A DNA stretch of 64,000 nt from Gammaproteobacteria bacterium (lineage in GTDB: Bacteria > Pseudomonadota > Gammaproteobacteria > Ga0077536): positions 562,238 to 626,237 of the forward strand of contig JACKNG010000004.1 in assembly GCA_024235015.1 (NCBI GenBank), in the 5' to 3' direction. The notes beneath the pieces are model-generated. The model did no database searches. It saw only the letters and a program-made list of their open reading frames with translations, and was not told where the DNA came from. Shown piece after piece: positions 33,762 to 42,753 of the stretch (within the stretch, counting starts at the first letter, position 1; every line of letters starts with the position of its first letter). Position numbers and translations under genes: made by a program.

Positions 33762-34952
33762 TCAGTCCGTCAGCGCCCCCAGCACCAGGCTCGCCACCAC
33801 GCCCATGCGTTCGAAATGGTAGCTGTCCTCCATCAGGCCGGAGGACAGGAAGGCGAGGGTCAGTTCGCGCTCCGGATCGACGGTGAAGCCGGTCGAACCG
33901 GCGCCGAAGCCGCCGAAGGTGCGCGCCGAGTTCATCACGCTGAACAGGCCCGGCAGGTTGCCTTCGCCGCGCATGAAGAAACCGCAGCCGATGCTGGCCG
34001 GGTACTCGATCCAGCCGCGCGTGCCGATCCACATGTCGAACAGCACGTTGCGCAGATTGCCGGTGTGGTTGCGGGTACAGAAGTCGATCATCGCCGGCGA
34101 CAGGATGCGCACGCCGTCGAGTTCGCCACCCCGGCGCAGCATCTCGGCGAAGCGGTGCACGTCCTGCACGCTGGTCACGCAGCCGCCGCCGGGGATTTCG
34201 CAGCCGGGCTGGACCAGCAGCGCGCCGATGCCCTCGACCGCCTCCGGCGGCAGCAGGGCGGGGATGTTCTCGTAGGAGACCTTCACCGGGCACAGCCGGC
34301 CCTGCAGGTCGGCGCGCGCACCGAGCGCCGTACTGGTCATGCCGAGCGGGGCGAAGATCTCGTCTTCCAGCATCTGCGCATAGCTGCGTCCGCGGCCGTC
34401 GGCACGCAGGCAGAGTGCGGCGATGATGCTGTGGCCGAGCAGGATGGAATAGTTCACCCGTTCGCCCGGCTGCGATTCGAGCGGCAGGCCGCAGGCGAAT
34501 TCGACCACCTTCTCGATGTTGCACAGCACTTCCGGCGGCACCGGCGGGATGGCCGACATCACGCCGCTGGTGTGGGTGAGCAGGTGGTAGAGGTTGACCT
34601 TGTCCTTGCCGAGCGTGCCGAAGCCGGGGATGAGTTCCTCGACCGGCGCATGCAGCTTGAGCAGGCCGCGTTCGACCAGCGACAGGGCCAGCACGTTGGT
34701 GAACTGCTTGGCCACCGACATGGTGGCGAACACGCTGTCGGCGCTCATGGCCTTGCCGGCGGCGCGGTCGGCGTGGCCGGCGGTCAGGTCCAGCACCACC
34801 TCGCCGCGGCGCGCGACCAGCATGCGCACGCCGTGGCAGCGGCCCGCGGCGATGTCGCGGTCGATGTAGTCCTGCACGCGCGCGAGGCGCGTCGGGTCGA
34901 AGCCCTGGCGGGTGGCGGTGTCGAGATCAGCGGTCTTGGGATTGGCGGCCAT
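33762..34952 (-). CDS. Serine hydrolase, beta-lactamase/EstB family
   Basis: 396 residues of the class C beta-lactamase-like (penicillin-binding-protein) fold. The nucleophile motif SxxK is S79-V-A-K82. The second motif, normally Tyr-x-Asn, reads Tyr169-Ser-Ile, so the Asn is absent while the Tyr base is kept. Other support: HLLTHTSGVMSAIPPVPPEV and GFGAGSTGFTVDPERELTLA. There is no signal peptide, so it is probably a cytoplasmic esterase acting on small esters or lactones rather than a beta-lactamase. It lies next to crotonase and M20 genes on the same strand. Confidence 0.9.
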   Translation of the reverse strand: MAANPKTADLDTATRQGFDPTRLARVQDYIDRDIAAGRCHGVRMLVARRGEVVLDLTAGHADRAAGKAMSADSVFATMSVAKQFTNVLALSLVERGLLKLHAPVEELIPGFGTLGKDKVNLYHLLTHTSGVMSAIPPVPPEVLCNIEKVVEFACGLPLESQPGERVNYSILLGHSIIAALCLRADGRGRSYAQMLEDEIFAPLGMTSTALGARADLQGRLCPVKVSYENIPALLPPEAVEGIGALLVQPGCEIPGGGCVTSVQDVHRFAEMLRRGGELDGVRILSPAMIDFCTRNHTGNLRNVLFDMWIGTRGWIEYPASIGCGFFMRGEGNLPGLFSVMNSARTFGGFGAGSTGFTVDPERELTLAFLSSGLMEDSYHFERMGVVASLVLGALTD

Positions 34953-35101
34953 GGAATTCCCCTCGTGTTCGGTGATGACGTGTCAGGTGGCATGGCCGCG
35001 GGCTTGCTCCCCGCCGCGGCCCTACCGGCGCGAGCGGGGACAGTATATGTAGACCTGCGACCGTGTCCGAATTTTCCTGTGCAATTCCCGTTTTCCGAGG
35101 C

Positions 35102-35932
35102 TCACGCCCCGGTCGCGTTCCCCGGCCGCGGCGGGACGCCGTGTGCGGCCACCCACGCGCGGCGTTCGTCGAAGGGTTGCGCCACGTAATCGCGCATGCG
35201 CGTCATCGCTTCCTCGGTGACGATGGTCTTGAGCCATTCCTCGGCCTCGACCTTGAGACCTTCCTCCATCGGCAGGTTGGCGCCACGGGTGATCACGCGC
35301 TTGGCCGCGATCACCGACACCGGCGCCGAGTCGGCCAGGGCGCGGGCGATCTCGATGGCGCGCGCCCGCGCATCGGTGGCGAGTTCGGTCACGAGGCCGA
35401 GTTCGAGCGCGCCTTCCGGATCGACGGTGCGGCTGCGCATGAGGAAATCCATCGCCCGGCCGTGGCCGACGATGCGCGCGAGCAACTGCGAGCCCGTGCC
35501 GGTGAGGATGCCCAGCGCGACCTCGGGGAAACCGATCCGGTAGTCGCCGCGCTGGGCGACGCGGATGTCGCAGTTCAGCGAGAGTTCCAGCCCGCAGCCC
35601 ATGGTGTCGCCGGTCATGCCGACCACGATCGGCTTGTCGAGGTAGGCCAGCGAACGCAGCAGGGTGTGATAGCCGTAGATGAGATCGTGGCCGGCGCGTT
35701 TCAATGCCGCGGGGTCGTCGCCCATCTCGACCAGCTCTTCGACGCTGTAATGGGTGATGTAGCGATCGGGTACGGCGCCGGTCAGCACGACCGCTTTCAC
35801 GTCCGGTTCGCGCCAGCGCGCGATGAGTTCGCCCAGCTCGGCGACGGCCGGTGCGATCATGTAGTTGGTGGGCGGGTTGTCGTAGGCGGCGACGAAGACG
35901 CCGTCGGCGAGTTCGGTTTGCCAGTACTGCAT
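35102..35932 (-). CDS. Enoyl-CoA hydratase/isomerase (crotonase) family protein
   Basis: 276 residues. The first catalytic Glu is in GCGLELSLNCDIRVA and the second in IGFPEVALGILTGTGSQLLA, so both acid residues are retained, unlike the crotonase at 8637. The oxyanion segment VVLTGAVPDRYITHYSVEEL is atypical: it reads YITHYSV where most members have FSAGxD. It could hydrate an enoyl-CoA or act in a related isomerisation. ATG 35932 has GGGGAG upstream and begins MQYWQTELADG. It follows the M20 gene by 82 bp on the same strand. Confidence 0.9.
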   Translation of the reverse strand: MQYWQTELADGVFVAAYDNPPTNYMIAPAVAELGELIARWREPDVKAVVLTGAVPDRYITHYSVEELVEMGDDPAALKRAGHDLIYGYHTLLRSLAYLDKPIVVGMTGDTMGCGLELSLNCDIRVAQRGDYRIGFPEVALGILTGTGSQLLARIVGHGRAMDFLMRSRTVDPEGALELGLVTELATDARARAIEIARALADSAPVSVIAAKRVITRGANLPMEEGLKVEAEEWLKTIVTEEAMTRMRDYVAQPFDERRAWVAAHGVPPRPGNATGA

Positions 35933-36014
35933 GGCTAGGTTCTCCCCTGGGTGTGTCTGGTGCGCCCGCGGCAGCGGGGCGGCGACGCGTGTGCGAGAGC
36001 CGCCACGGTAGCCC

Positions 36015-37451
36015 TCAACGCGACGCTGTGCGACCCGCATCGTGTGTGATCGTCGCCTGGGCTGCCAGCACCCCGGCGATCACGGTGTTCAATTGGCGCA
36101 CGTAACCGAGATGCAGAAACTCGTTCGGCCCGTGTGCGTTCGACTGCGGGCCGAGCACCCCGGTGATGAGGAATTGCGCGGCCGGGAAGGCGCGACCGAG
36201 CATGGCCATGAAGGGGATGGTGCCGCCTTCGCCGGTGTACATGGCAGGCCTGCCGAACACCGCTCGCGAGCTCGCCTGGCAGGCGGCGTCCAACCAGGGC
36301 GCGACGGCCGGCGCGTTCCAGCCGCTTGCCGCCTGGTCGGCTTCGAAGCGAACCCGCGCGCCGTGCGGGGGGGCGGTCTCGAGCAGCGTTTTCACTTCGG
36401 CTGTGGCGTGTTCGGCATCGATGGTCGGTGGCAGGCGCAGCGAGAGCTTCAGTTGCGTGCGCGGGCGCAGCACGTTGCCGGCGGCGGCGATCGGCGGCAG
36501 GCCACCGGCGCCGGTGACCGAGAGCGCCGCGCCCCAGTTGCGCGCCAGCAGCCGCGCTTCGCCATCGCTGCCCATCGGCGTGGCGCCGTCGACCCAGGGA
36601 TACGCGCTGTGGACCTCGTCGCCGAGCGCCTGCGCCACCGCCGCGAGCTGCGCACGGCGCTCGGCCGGGATGTCGGCCTGCAGGGCGGCCGGCAGGATGC
36701 GGCCGCTGGTCTCGTCCTCGAGGCGCGAGAGCAGTTGCCGCGCGAGGCGGAAGCTCGACGGCACGACCCCGGAGGCGTAACCCGAGTGCACGCCTTCGCT
36801 GAGGATGTCGACGGTGAGCGTGCCGGCGACCAGCCCGCGCAACGAGGTCGTGATCCAGAGCTGTGCGTAGTTGCCGGCGCCGGAATCGAGGCACACCACC
36901 AGCGAGGGCTCGCCGATGCGCGGCGCGAGGTGCTCGATGTAGGCCGGCAGGTCGTAGCTGCCCGATTCCTCGCAGGCCTCGATCAGCAGCACGTAGCGCG
37001 GGTGCCGGACGCCCTGGGCCTGCAGCGCGCGGATGGCGGCGAGCGAGGCGTAGGCGGCGTAGCCGTCGTCGGCGCCGCCGCGACCGTAGAGGCGCTCGCC
37101 TTCGATCACCGGTTGCCACGGGCCCCGGTGCGTGGCCCAGCCGCTCATCTCGGGCTGCTTGTCGAGGTGGCCGTAGAGCAGCACGGTGTCGTCGAGCCGC
37201 CCCGGAACTTCCATCACGATGACCGGCGTACGGCCGGCCAGACGGACGACCTCGACGGTCAGTCCGTCCACCGGCTGCGCGCGGCACCAGCGCGCGACGT
37301 GTTCGGTGGCGGCGTCGATGTGACCGTTGGCCTGCCAGTCGGCATCGAAGTGCGGTGACTGCGCCGGGATGCGGATGTACTCGACCAGCTCGTCGGTGAT
37401 GCTGGTCGTCCACAGGTCGTCGATGAGGCGGGCGGCGTGTTGCAGGTCCAT
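36015..37451 (-). CDS. M20 family metallopeptidase
   Basis: 478 residues. The di-zinc ligands typical of the M20/CNDP-dipeptidase group are visible: LLYGHLDKQPEM (His, Asp), GRGGADDGYA (bridging Asp), IEACEESGSYDL (catalytic Glu pair), CLDSG and near the C-terminus NAHGPNEFLHL (His). A dimerisation lid sits in the middle. It should hydrolyse peptides or amidated amino acids in the cytoplasm; no signal peptide is present. ATG 37451 is used since upstream residues in the frame are Arg-rich shadow. Confidence 0.93.
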   Translation of the reverse strand: MDLQHAARLIDDLWTTSITDELVEYIRIPAQSPHFDADWQANGHIDAATEHVARWCRAQPVDGLTVEVVRLAGRTPVIVMEVPGRLDDTVLLYGHLDKQPEMSGWATHRGPWQPVIEGERLYGRGGADDGYAAYASLAAIRALQAQGVRHPRYVLLIEACEESGSYDLPAYIEHLAPRIGEPSLVVCLDSGAGNYAQLWITTSLRGLVAGTLTVDILSEGVHSGYASGVVPSSFRLARQLLSRLEDETSGRILPAALQADIPAERRAQLAAVAQALGDEVHSAYPWVDGATPMGSDGEARLLARNWGAALSVTGAGGLPPIAAAGNVLRPRTQLKLSLRLPPTIDAEHATAEVKTLLETAPPHGARVRFEADQAASGWNAPAVAPWLDAACQASSRAVFGRPAMYTGEGGTIPFMAMLGRAFPAAQFLITGVLGPQSNAHGPNEFLHLGYVRQLNTVIAGVLAAQATITHDAGRTASR

Positions 37452-37663
37452 GGCGATTTCCCGTTGCGGGCGATGACGGCGGCGAGCGGCAGTATAGGTG
37501 CTCGCCCGACGCGCTCTCCATCGCGCCGCGCGGCGCTGTCCGACTGCGCGACTCGGGCTGCGGGAACCGATGACCCTGAGAGCGACAGGTAACGTGCCTG
37601 GGCCGCGGAGGCCGCCCAGGCCGCACCGCGAACGTGCGGCGCGGGCCTCGCGGAAGCGGGTCC

Positions 37664-37846
37664 TTACCCGGCATCCGGCGCGTGCAGCCCCTCCCATTCG
37701 GCCTCGGTGAAGACCTGCGCGGGCGCGTGGGCGGGATCCGGTGGATTCTCGCGATTGTGCTTCTCCACCCAGGTTTCCGCATCCGCCCGCGAGGTGAAGG
37801 TGCGCTCTTCGAGCGTGGTCGGGCAGCTCACGTAGTATTTCTCCAT
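37664..37846 (-). CDS. Small hypothetical protein
   Basis: 60-residue acidic protein, too short for family recognition. It begins MEKYYVSCPTTLEERTFTSR and has ADAETWVEKHNRENPPDPAH followed by an acidic TEAEWEGL helix. The start ATG 37846 has AGGTGAC upstream. It looks like a compact one-sheet, one-helix domain similar to short uncharacterised ORFs found widely in proteobacteria. It is not in obvious operon contact with its neighbours. Confidence 0.55.
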   Translation of the reverse strand: MEKYYVSCPTTLEERTFTSRADAETWVEKHNRENPPDPAHAPAQVFTEAEWEGLHAPDAG

Positions 37847-37986
37847 CGGGTCACCTCCGCTTGCGACGACACTTCGCGTGTTCACCCGAAGTCTAGACCG
37901 CGAGGCGGTGCCGTTCAGGGCGCGCGGATTCTCGGCCGACCGCCGCGCGCTCACCGGTATTGCATGCTGCCGTGCAACACCAACGC

Positions 37987-38577
37987 TCAGGACCTTTCGA
38001 CGCGCTGCACGTCGTAGTAATTGTTCCGACCCTCGTCCGCACGGGTGGCGACGATGCGGCAGCCGGCGCCGTGCAGGAGCGTCGAATAGCGCGCCTCGCC
38101 CAGCGACAGGCAGGCGTGCCCGGTCGTGACATCGGCCCAGGTGCCGGGTTCGAGCGGGGCGGTGAACAGGCCGCGTCCGCCCGCTACCAGCAAGGTGGCC
38201 ATGCGTTCGATCAAGGCGGCCTGGTCGTCCGCGTCGAGGAGGAAGACCAGCCCGATCGCGATCACGGCGTCGAATTGCCGCGCGAAGCAGGCGGCAGTCT
38301 GCGCCGCAGCGCACTCGGTCGGCAGGTCGGGAAAGCGCGCTGCGAATTCGGTGAGCAGTGTCGGCGACGCGTCGACGGCAAAGACCCGGAGCCCGGCATC
38401 GACCAGGGTGCGGGTCACCGGGTAGCCACCGCCGCAGCCGATTTCGAGCACCTCCGCACCTGCCGGGAGCGAGCGGGCCCAGCGTTTCACGACCGCGACG
38501 CCGACCGTCGAACGATCGCGGGCGGCGAGGAATGCGCGGGCGTGGGTTTCGTACGCGTCGATCGAGTCGCCGTTCAT
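37987..38577 (-). CDS. Class I SAM-dependent methyltransferase
   Basis: 196 residues. Motif I is VLEIGCGGGYPVTRTLVDAG, followed by FAVDASPTLLTEFAARFPDL for motif II, then QFDAVIAIGLVFLLDADDQ, and LVAGGRGLFTAPLEPGTWAD. The C-terminus GAGCRIVATRADEGRNNYYD is usual for small metabolite methyltransferases. Acceptor unknown. ATG 38577 opens with NGDSIDAYETHARAFLAARD, a typical pre-motif helix. Confidence 0.92.
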   Translation of the reverse strand: MNGDSIDAYETHARAFLAARDRSTVGVAVVKRWARSLPAGAEVLEIGCGGGYPVTRTLVDAGLRVFAVDASPTLLTEFAARFPDLPTECAAAQTAACFARQFDAVIAIGLVFLLDADDQAALIERMATLLVAGGRGLFTAPLEPGTWADVTTGHACLSLGEARYSTLLHGAGCRIVATRADEGRNNYYDVQRVERS

Positions 38578-38663
38578 GGGGTGCCCTGGTTGCCGGTGAC
38601 GATGGCTCTGCGGTGCGCACCTCGACCGTGGCCCGTCATCGCCGTGTGTCCCCCGGTACGCGA

Positions 38664-40019
38664 CTAGAACGTATACGACAGAAACGTCTCGACCACCGTG
38701 AAATCGTCGCCGCCGAAAATCTCCTTCGCCGCCCGGTTCGGCGTCGACCAGGCGATGCCGGCATAAGCGTAGAAGCGCTGGCCGACGAAGCGTTCGACGC
38801 CGACGTTGATCTCGTCCGCCCAGTTCTCGTCGCTGACCGGGGTGCCGAAGTACTGCGGTTCTTCCAGCTCGTGGTGGTAGTAGTAGAAGCTCAGCGCCCA
38901 GCCCGCACGCGGAAAGGCCTTCACCTTGAACATCTGCGTCACCTGGTTCTGGTTGAACAGGTGGTACTCGCCGGCGATCTCGCCCTGGTACCAGGTATCC
39001 CAGTCGCGCTTGAAGATGGTGAAGTACATGCCGCGGTATTCCTCGTTCTCGGGCGTGTCGAGTTCGTCGCCCGAGAAGCGCGCGTAGCGGTAGTTCACGC
39101 GCGGCGTCCACGGCAGGGTGGCGAAGCTGTACTGCGCCTCCAGGTACCAGCCGACGGCGTCGTTGGGGCGGCCGCCGGCATCTTCGTCGCGGCCTTTCTG
39201 CAGCACCCATTCGCCGAACAGCTCCGCGCCCGGCAGGCCCGGCACCTTGACGTTGGCGCCGCGCAGGTTCCAGGCCTCGATGCCGTCGAGGTTGAACGCG
39301 CCACCCTGCAGCACCTCGACGTACATCGCGCCGAAGGTGCCGGCCGCGAGATCGACCGTCTCGACGTTGATGCCGGCCACGCGGCCGTCGCGGAAATCGC
39401 TGTCGGTGCGCAGCCAGAAGGCCTCGGCGCGCAGCGGGCGGGTGTTGACCCGCAGCACTGCGCTGTTGCGCCAGGCGAGGAAAGCGCCGGTCCAGTACTG
39501 GCCGTCCTCGCCGCCCTGGTTGAAGTTGCCGTCGCCGATGATGAAGCCGTCGCCGACGGTGAACTCCTGCGCGCCGAAGGAGAGGTCGACCAGATCGGTC
39601 TTCCAGCCGACGTAGGCGTGGTCGGTGTCGAAGGCCTGGTCGCCCGAGCGCGCGACCTGCCCCGACAGTTCACCGTCCAGCGTGGTGGTGGCGGCGACGT
39701 AGGAGAAGCCGGCGTAGGCGTGCTGCGTCTGCGAGCTTGCGTAGTCGAGCGTGAACTGTGGTTTCAGCGCGAGGTAGAGCACCGAGCGCTCGGTCTCGCC
39801 GAGGCTGTCGAGTGCGCCGAGGCCGTAGTTGACGTTGTCGCCGTGCTGCAGGCCGAGGCGGGTGTTGAAGCTCGGGGCGATCGTGAGCTTGCCCCATTCG
39901 ATGGGCTCGAAGGCGGCCGCGCTGAGCGGCGAGGCAGCGAGCCACAGCGCCGTTGCCACGCTGGCCACGCATTGCGACGCCGCGCTATGCGCACCGTCCG
40001 CGGGCTGCTTTTGCGTCAT
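38664..40019 (-). CDS. Outer membrane beta-barrel protein (alginate-export/porin-like)
   Basis: 451 residues with a Sec signal peptide (ASVATALWLAASPLSAAA, residues about 18-36) and alternating-strand sequence throughout (LGLQHGDNVNYGLGALDSLG, FWLRTDSDFRDGRVAGINVE, VNYRYARFSGDELDTPENEE). It ends in FLSYTF, the C-terminal aromatic required by the BAM complex. Length and pattern fit an 18-strand alginate-export or porin-like channel, though DUF1302 is an alternative given the DUF1329 gene at 16643. CCGGGGAGGACAGGGG upstream of ATG 40019 is a strong ribosome site. Confidence 0.85.
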   Translation of the reverse strand: MTQKQPADGAHSAASQCVASVATALWLAASPLSAAAFEPIEWGKLTIAPSFNTRLGLQHGDNVNYGLGALDSLGETERSVLYLALKPQFTLDYASSQTQHAYAGFSYVAATTTLDGELSGQVARSGDQAFDTDHAYVGWKTDLVDLSFGAQEFTVGDGFIIGDGNFNQGGEDGQYWTGAFLAWRNSAVLRVNTRPLRAEAFWLRTDSDFRDGRVAGINVETVDLAAGTFGAMYVEVLQGGAFNLDGIEAWNLRGANVKVPGLPGAELFGEWVLQKGRDEDAGGRPNDAVGWYLEAQYSFATLPWTPRVNYRYARFSGDELDTPENEEYRGMYFTIFKRDWDTWYQGEIAGEYHLFNQNQVTQMFKVKAFPRAGWALSFYYYHHELEEPQYFGTPVSDENWADEINVGVERFVGQRFYAYAGIAWSTPNRAAKEIFGGDDFTVVETFLSYTF

Positions 40020-40193
40020 TCCCCTGTCCTCCCCGGGCGTCGCTCGACACGCTGGCTGCCGCGCACCGCCGCGCGTCGTGACGGCGCATCGTCGCACAGC
40101 CTGGCGGCGTGCGCAGCGGTCGCCAGGCGCCGCGTCCTGCGCCGGTCGCGGGCGCATGGCCAACGGGGCCGGCCGCCGGCCTGCTCGACTGTA

Positions 40194-40526
40194 TCATCGC
40201 GCGGCGCACAAGGACTCGCGCACCAGGACCAGGTTCAGCGACAGGTCTGCGACGTCGACCTGGTAGGCGCGGCCGGCGCTGCCCGGCAGGGATCTCGACG
40301 CGACGAAGTGCCCTTGCGACTCGAGAAACCCGACGAGGGCGGCGGGTTCCGTGATTTCCGGCAGCGCGGGCACTTCCCGTCGCAACGACGCCATGGGTTC
40401 GCATTCGCCGTGGCGGGACATCAGCACCCAGGTGCCGTGCCGATCGTCGGCAAGGGCGCCGTGCCGCACCGCCAAGCATGCGAGCAGGGCCCCGGTCGCG
40501 ATTCCATTGACCCGGCCGCGGTTCAT
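40194..40526 (-). CDS. Hypothetical secreted protein
   Basis: 110 residues beginning at ATG 40526 with NRGRVNGIATGALLACLAVR, a short signal-peptide-like stretch ending near HGALAD. The mature part contains two Cys (RHGECEPM and ESLCAAR) and an amphipathic helix LVGFLESQGHFVASRS. No family recognised. It lies 174 bp upstream of the outer-membrane barrel gene in the same direction; the gap between has no other gene. Confidence 0.55.
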   Translation of the reverse strand: MNRGRVNGIATGALLACLAVRHGALADDRHGTWVLMSRHGECEPMASLRREVPALPEITEPAALVGFLESQGHFVASRSLPGSAGRAYQVDVADLSLNLVLVRESLCAAR

Positions 40527-40648
40527 CGAGGATCGAGGGGCAGGGTGCCGGTGCCATGCTCGAAACACGGGCAAGCCGTTGCGTCGATTGCCGTGCCGGC
40601 CATAGCGCGAGCACGATCGATCATCTCCCGAGCCGCAAGCGGTGCTCG

Positions 40649-41140
40649 ATGGCGGACATCCGGATTCGTCAGATGGTTCACGCGAACATCTGTGTCAGGG
40701 ACATGGAGAAAACCGTCCCGTTCTACGAGAGGTTGGGCTTCGAGAAGCTTGCCGACCAGGTCTTCGAGGCCGGCGCCGGAGTATGGCGGGGCCTCGGCCT
40801 GGAAGACAATCGCCGCTTCAGGGCGGTGTTCATGAACAGCCCGGGCGACAACCCCCCGCCTTTCCTCGATATCATCCGGTGCCTCGATCGCCCCACCGCC
40901 GGGGACGTCTACGAGGCGCTGGACAACGTCGGCATCGCGCGGCTGTGTGTCGAAGTCGCGGACGTCGACGCGGTGGCAGCGCAAGGCGTCGAGTTCGTCG
41001 GCCCGGTCTCGCCCTAGGAGTCTCCCCCGGGGTGGCGCCGTCCGGCGTCGAGGCCCGCTTCCTGTGTGTGGGATCCGCATGGCGCGGTCATCGAATACGC
41101 GCAGTTCGCCCGGGATGCGCTCGACGTGATTCGCGCATAG
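40649..41140 (+). pseudogene. VOC-family (glyoxalase-like) gene with frameshifts
   Basis: The first 123 residues are a good VOC half: QMVHANICVRDMEKTVPFYE, RLGFEKLADQ, ending GVEFVGPVSP, then a TAG at 41015. The expected continuation is present in other frames: LGVSPGVAPSGVEARFLCV in a shifted frame, then WDPHGAVIEYAQFARDALDV in the original frame, stopping at 41140. Two compensating shifts therefore interrupt the gene. The second sits in a TG dinucleotide run (CTGTGTGTGGG at about 41062-41072), where one TG pair appears missing. Either a decayed gene or a sequence error. The intact paralogue-like gene at 41213 follows. Confidence 0.7.
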
Positions 41141-41212
41141 CGGGCCGTGGCGGGCGACGCGAGCGGGCGCTCGAAGACGATTGAAGGGTTCATCGAAAGA
41201 AGGGGATTGGCA

Positions 41213-41638
41213 ATGGCTGCGCTCGGCATCCACCACATCGCGCTCACCGTCAACGATTGGCATGCATCCCGGCCGTTCTACCTCGAACTGGCCAGGGTCC
41301 TCGGCGCGAAACCCTTCATCGAGAACCGGGGCGCGCCCCATCGTGCCGCGGATGGGCGCGTGCTGATCTTCGTCGGCGCGGGGTTCATGTTCTCGATCTG
41401 GGAAGCCCTGGAGGAGAACCGCGCGAACGGGTTCAAGGACTACAACGTCGGTCTGCACCATTTCGCATTTCGGGCGCCGTCGCGCCAAGCCGTCGACGAA
41501 CTCCACCAGGCGATGATGGCGCTCGGCGCCGACATCGTGGACGCGCCGCGGGAGTACGACTACGTCCCGGGTTATTACGCGGTCTTCTTCCGCGATCCGA
41601 ATGGCATCCGGCTCGAGTACGCCTACCTGCCGGACTAA
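41213..41638 (+). CDS. VOC family protein
   Basis: 141 residues of the vicinal-oxygen-chelate fold: LGIHHIALTVNDWHASRPFY, a middle GLHHFAFRAPSRQAVDELHQ and a final YAVFFRDPNGIRLEYAYLPD. His in the first and third strand positions and Glu in the last strand (RLEYAY) are plausible metal ligands. Family members include glyoxalase I, ring-cleaving dioxygenases and resistance proteins; substrate unknown. ATG 41213 has AAGGGGA upstream. It follows the broken VOC gene by 73 bp. Confidence 0.9.
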   Translation: MAALGIHHIALTVNDWHASRPFYLELARVLGAKPFIENRGAPHRAADGRVLIFVGAGFMFSIWEALEENRANGFKDYNVGLHHFAFRAPSRQAVDELHQAMMALGADIVDAPREYDYVPGYYAVFFRDPNGIRLEYAYLPD

Positions 41639-41703
41639 GGCGGGGCACGGGCGCTGCCGGCGCGAGAAGGGGCACCGGGGATGCGGGTGCCGTCCACGAC
41701 GCC

Positions 41704-41720
41704 GCCGCGAGAATCGCGGC
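41704..41720. terminator. Small hairpin between convergent genes
   Basis: 7-bp arms GCCGCGA / TCGCGGC with a GAA loop lie between the VOC stop (41638) and the cupin stop (41746). Short and without a T-tract on the + strand; weak candidate. Confidence 0.3.
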
Positions 41721-41745
41721 CCGCCCCAATCACGCCAGCACGGTT

Positions 41746-42186
41746 TTACCCGGCTACGGTCACACCGTTCCGTCGCAGCACTTCCAGGGCCCTGGCGATA
41801 TCCGGATTGGTCGCGTCGACCTCGGCATCGACCTCGGTGAACATTTCCGCCGCCCGGCTCTCGCGGCTGGTGAACTCCAGCATCGAGCCGCCGCCGGCAC
41901 CGTAGGTGAAGGCATGAACGGTGTCGCGGGGCACGTGGACCAGCGTGCCCGGCCCGCAGACATGGGTCTCGTCAGCGCAACGGAAGGTGATCTCGCCGGT
42001 CAGCACGAAAAAGGCTTCGTCCCAGCCATGGCTGTGCGGTGGCGGGCCGCTGCCCGCGGCGCCTTGCTGGTGGGTGATGCCATAGCCACCTACCCGGGAC
42101 GCTGCGGCCAGCACGGTGACGTCGGTACCGAAGACGTCGAGGGCGGCGGGACGCTGGTTCGGGGGGATCACCATGTGTCGATTCAT
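41746..42186 (-). CDS. Cupin-domain protein
   Basis: 146 residues, a single cupin barrel. Motif 1 is present as PPPHSHGWDEAFFVLTGEIT, with His-His-Glu ligands (HSH...E), and motif 2 as GTLVHVPRDTVHAFTYGAGG with the final His ligand. It could be a metal-dependent dioxygenase, isomerase or sensor domain. ATG 42186 is used because it begins MNRHMVIPPNQRPAALDVFG. The C-terminal helix (EVDATNPDIARALEVLRRNG) is extra to the barrel. Confidence 0.88.
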   Translation of the reverse strand: MNRHMVIPPNQRPAALDVFGTDVTVLAAASRVGGYGITHQQGAAGSGPPPHSHGWDEAFFVLTGEITFRCADETHVCGPGTLVHVPRDTVHAFTYGAGGGSMLEFTSRESRAAEMFTEVDAEVDATNPDIARALEVLRRNGVTVAG

Positions 42187-42341
42187 TGTTCGGACTCCGG
42201 TGTCGGGGTTGAGCAAGTCGCGTCAGTTGGTCTCACGGGTTGCCCGCTCGCCTCCCAGGGGAGCGATAGGCAACCGCGGCTTCCCGGAAAACGGACGTGC
42301 CGGGTGCTGAAGGAGCCTGGCGCATTTCCGTTGCAATCTCC

Positions 42342-42713
42342 TCAGCGTACGTAGCGCTTCAAGAACACGTTCTTGTGCTTGATGCGTTCGCTCTCGAAGG
42401 TGAACAGGTCGACGCCGCGTACGACGCGGCGCTGCCCGTCGGCGGACGTGAACGCGAAATCCCACTCCGCGTAGGCGTGCTCACCGTCGACGACCAGGGG
42501 GCCGACGGGATCCAGGCGGCCATCGGGGAACGTGGTGAATATGTGCGTGAGAATCGCGCGTATCGCGGCATGGCCGACATGACTGCGTCCGAGCCGCTCG
42601 GGACCTTCCGGCTCGTGATAGGCGCCGTCTTCGGCGAAGGTGGCGACGATGGCTTCGACGTCCTGGGCGTTCCAGGCGGTGATGAGCCGCTCCAGGGTGG
42701 CGGGAATGCTCAT
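42342..42713 (-). CDS. SnoaL-like (NTF2 fold) protein
   Basis: 123 residues. SIPATLERLITAWNAQDVEA, ATFAEDGAYHEPEGPERLGR and VVRGVDLFTFESERIKHKNV follow the SnoaL/ketosteroid-isomerase-like pattern, with Lys in the last strand (KHKNVFLKRY). Possible role as isomerase, cyclase or dehydratase on a hydrophobic substrate. It precedes the cupin gene by 155 bp in the same direction. Confidence 0.87.
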   Translation of the reverse strand: MSIPATLERLITAWNAQDVEAIVATFAEDGAYHEPEGPERLGRSHVGHAAIRAILTHIFTTFPDGRLDPVGPLVVDGEHAYAEWDFAFTSADGQRRVVRGVDLFTFESERIKHKNVFLKRYVR

Positions 42714-42753
42714 GATGGGCCTCTCAGTGAGAACTCGACGGACCTGGCAACTC

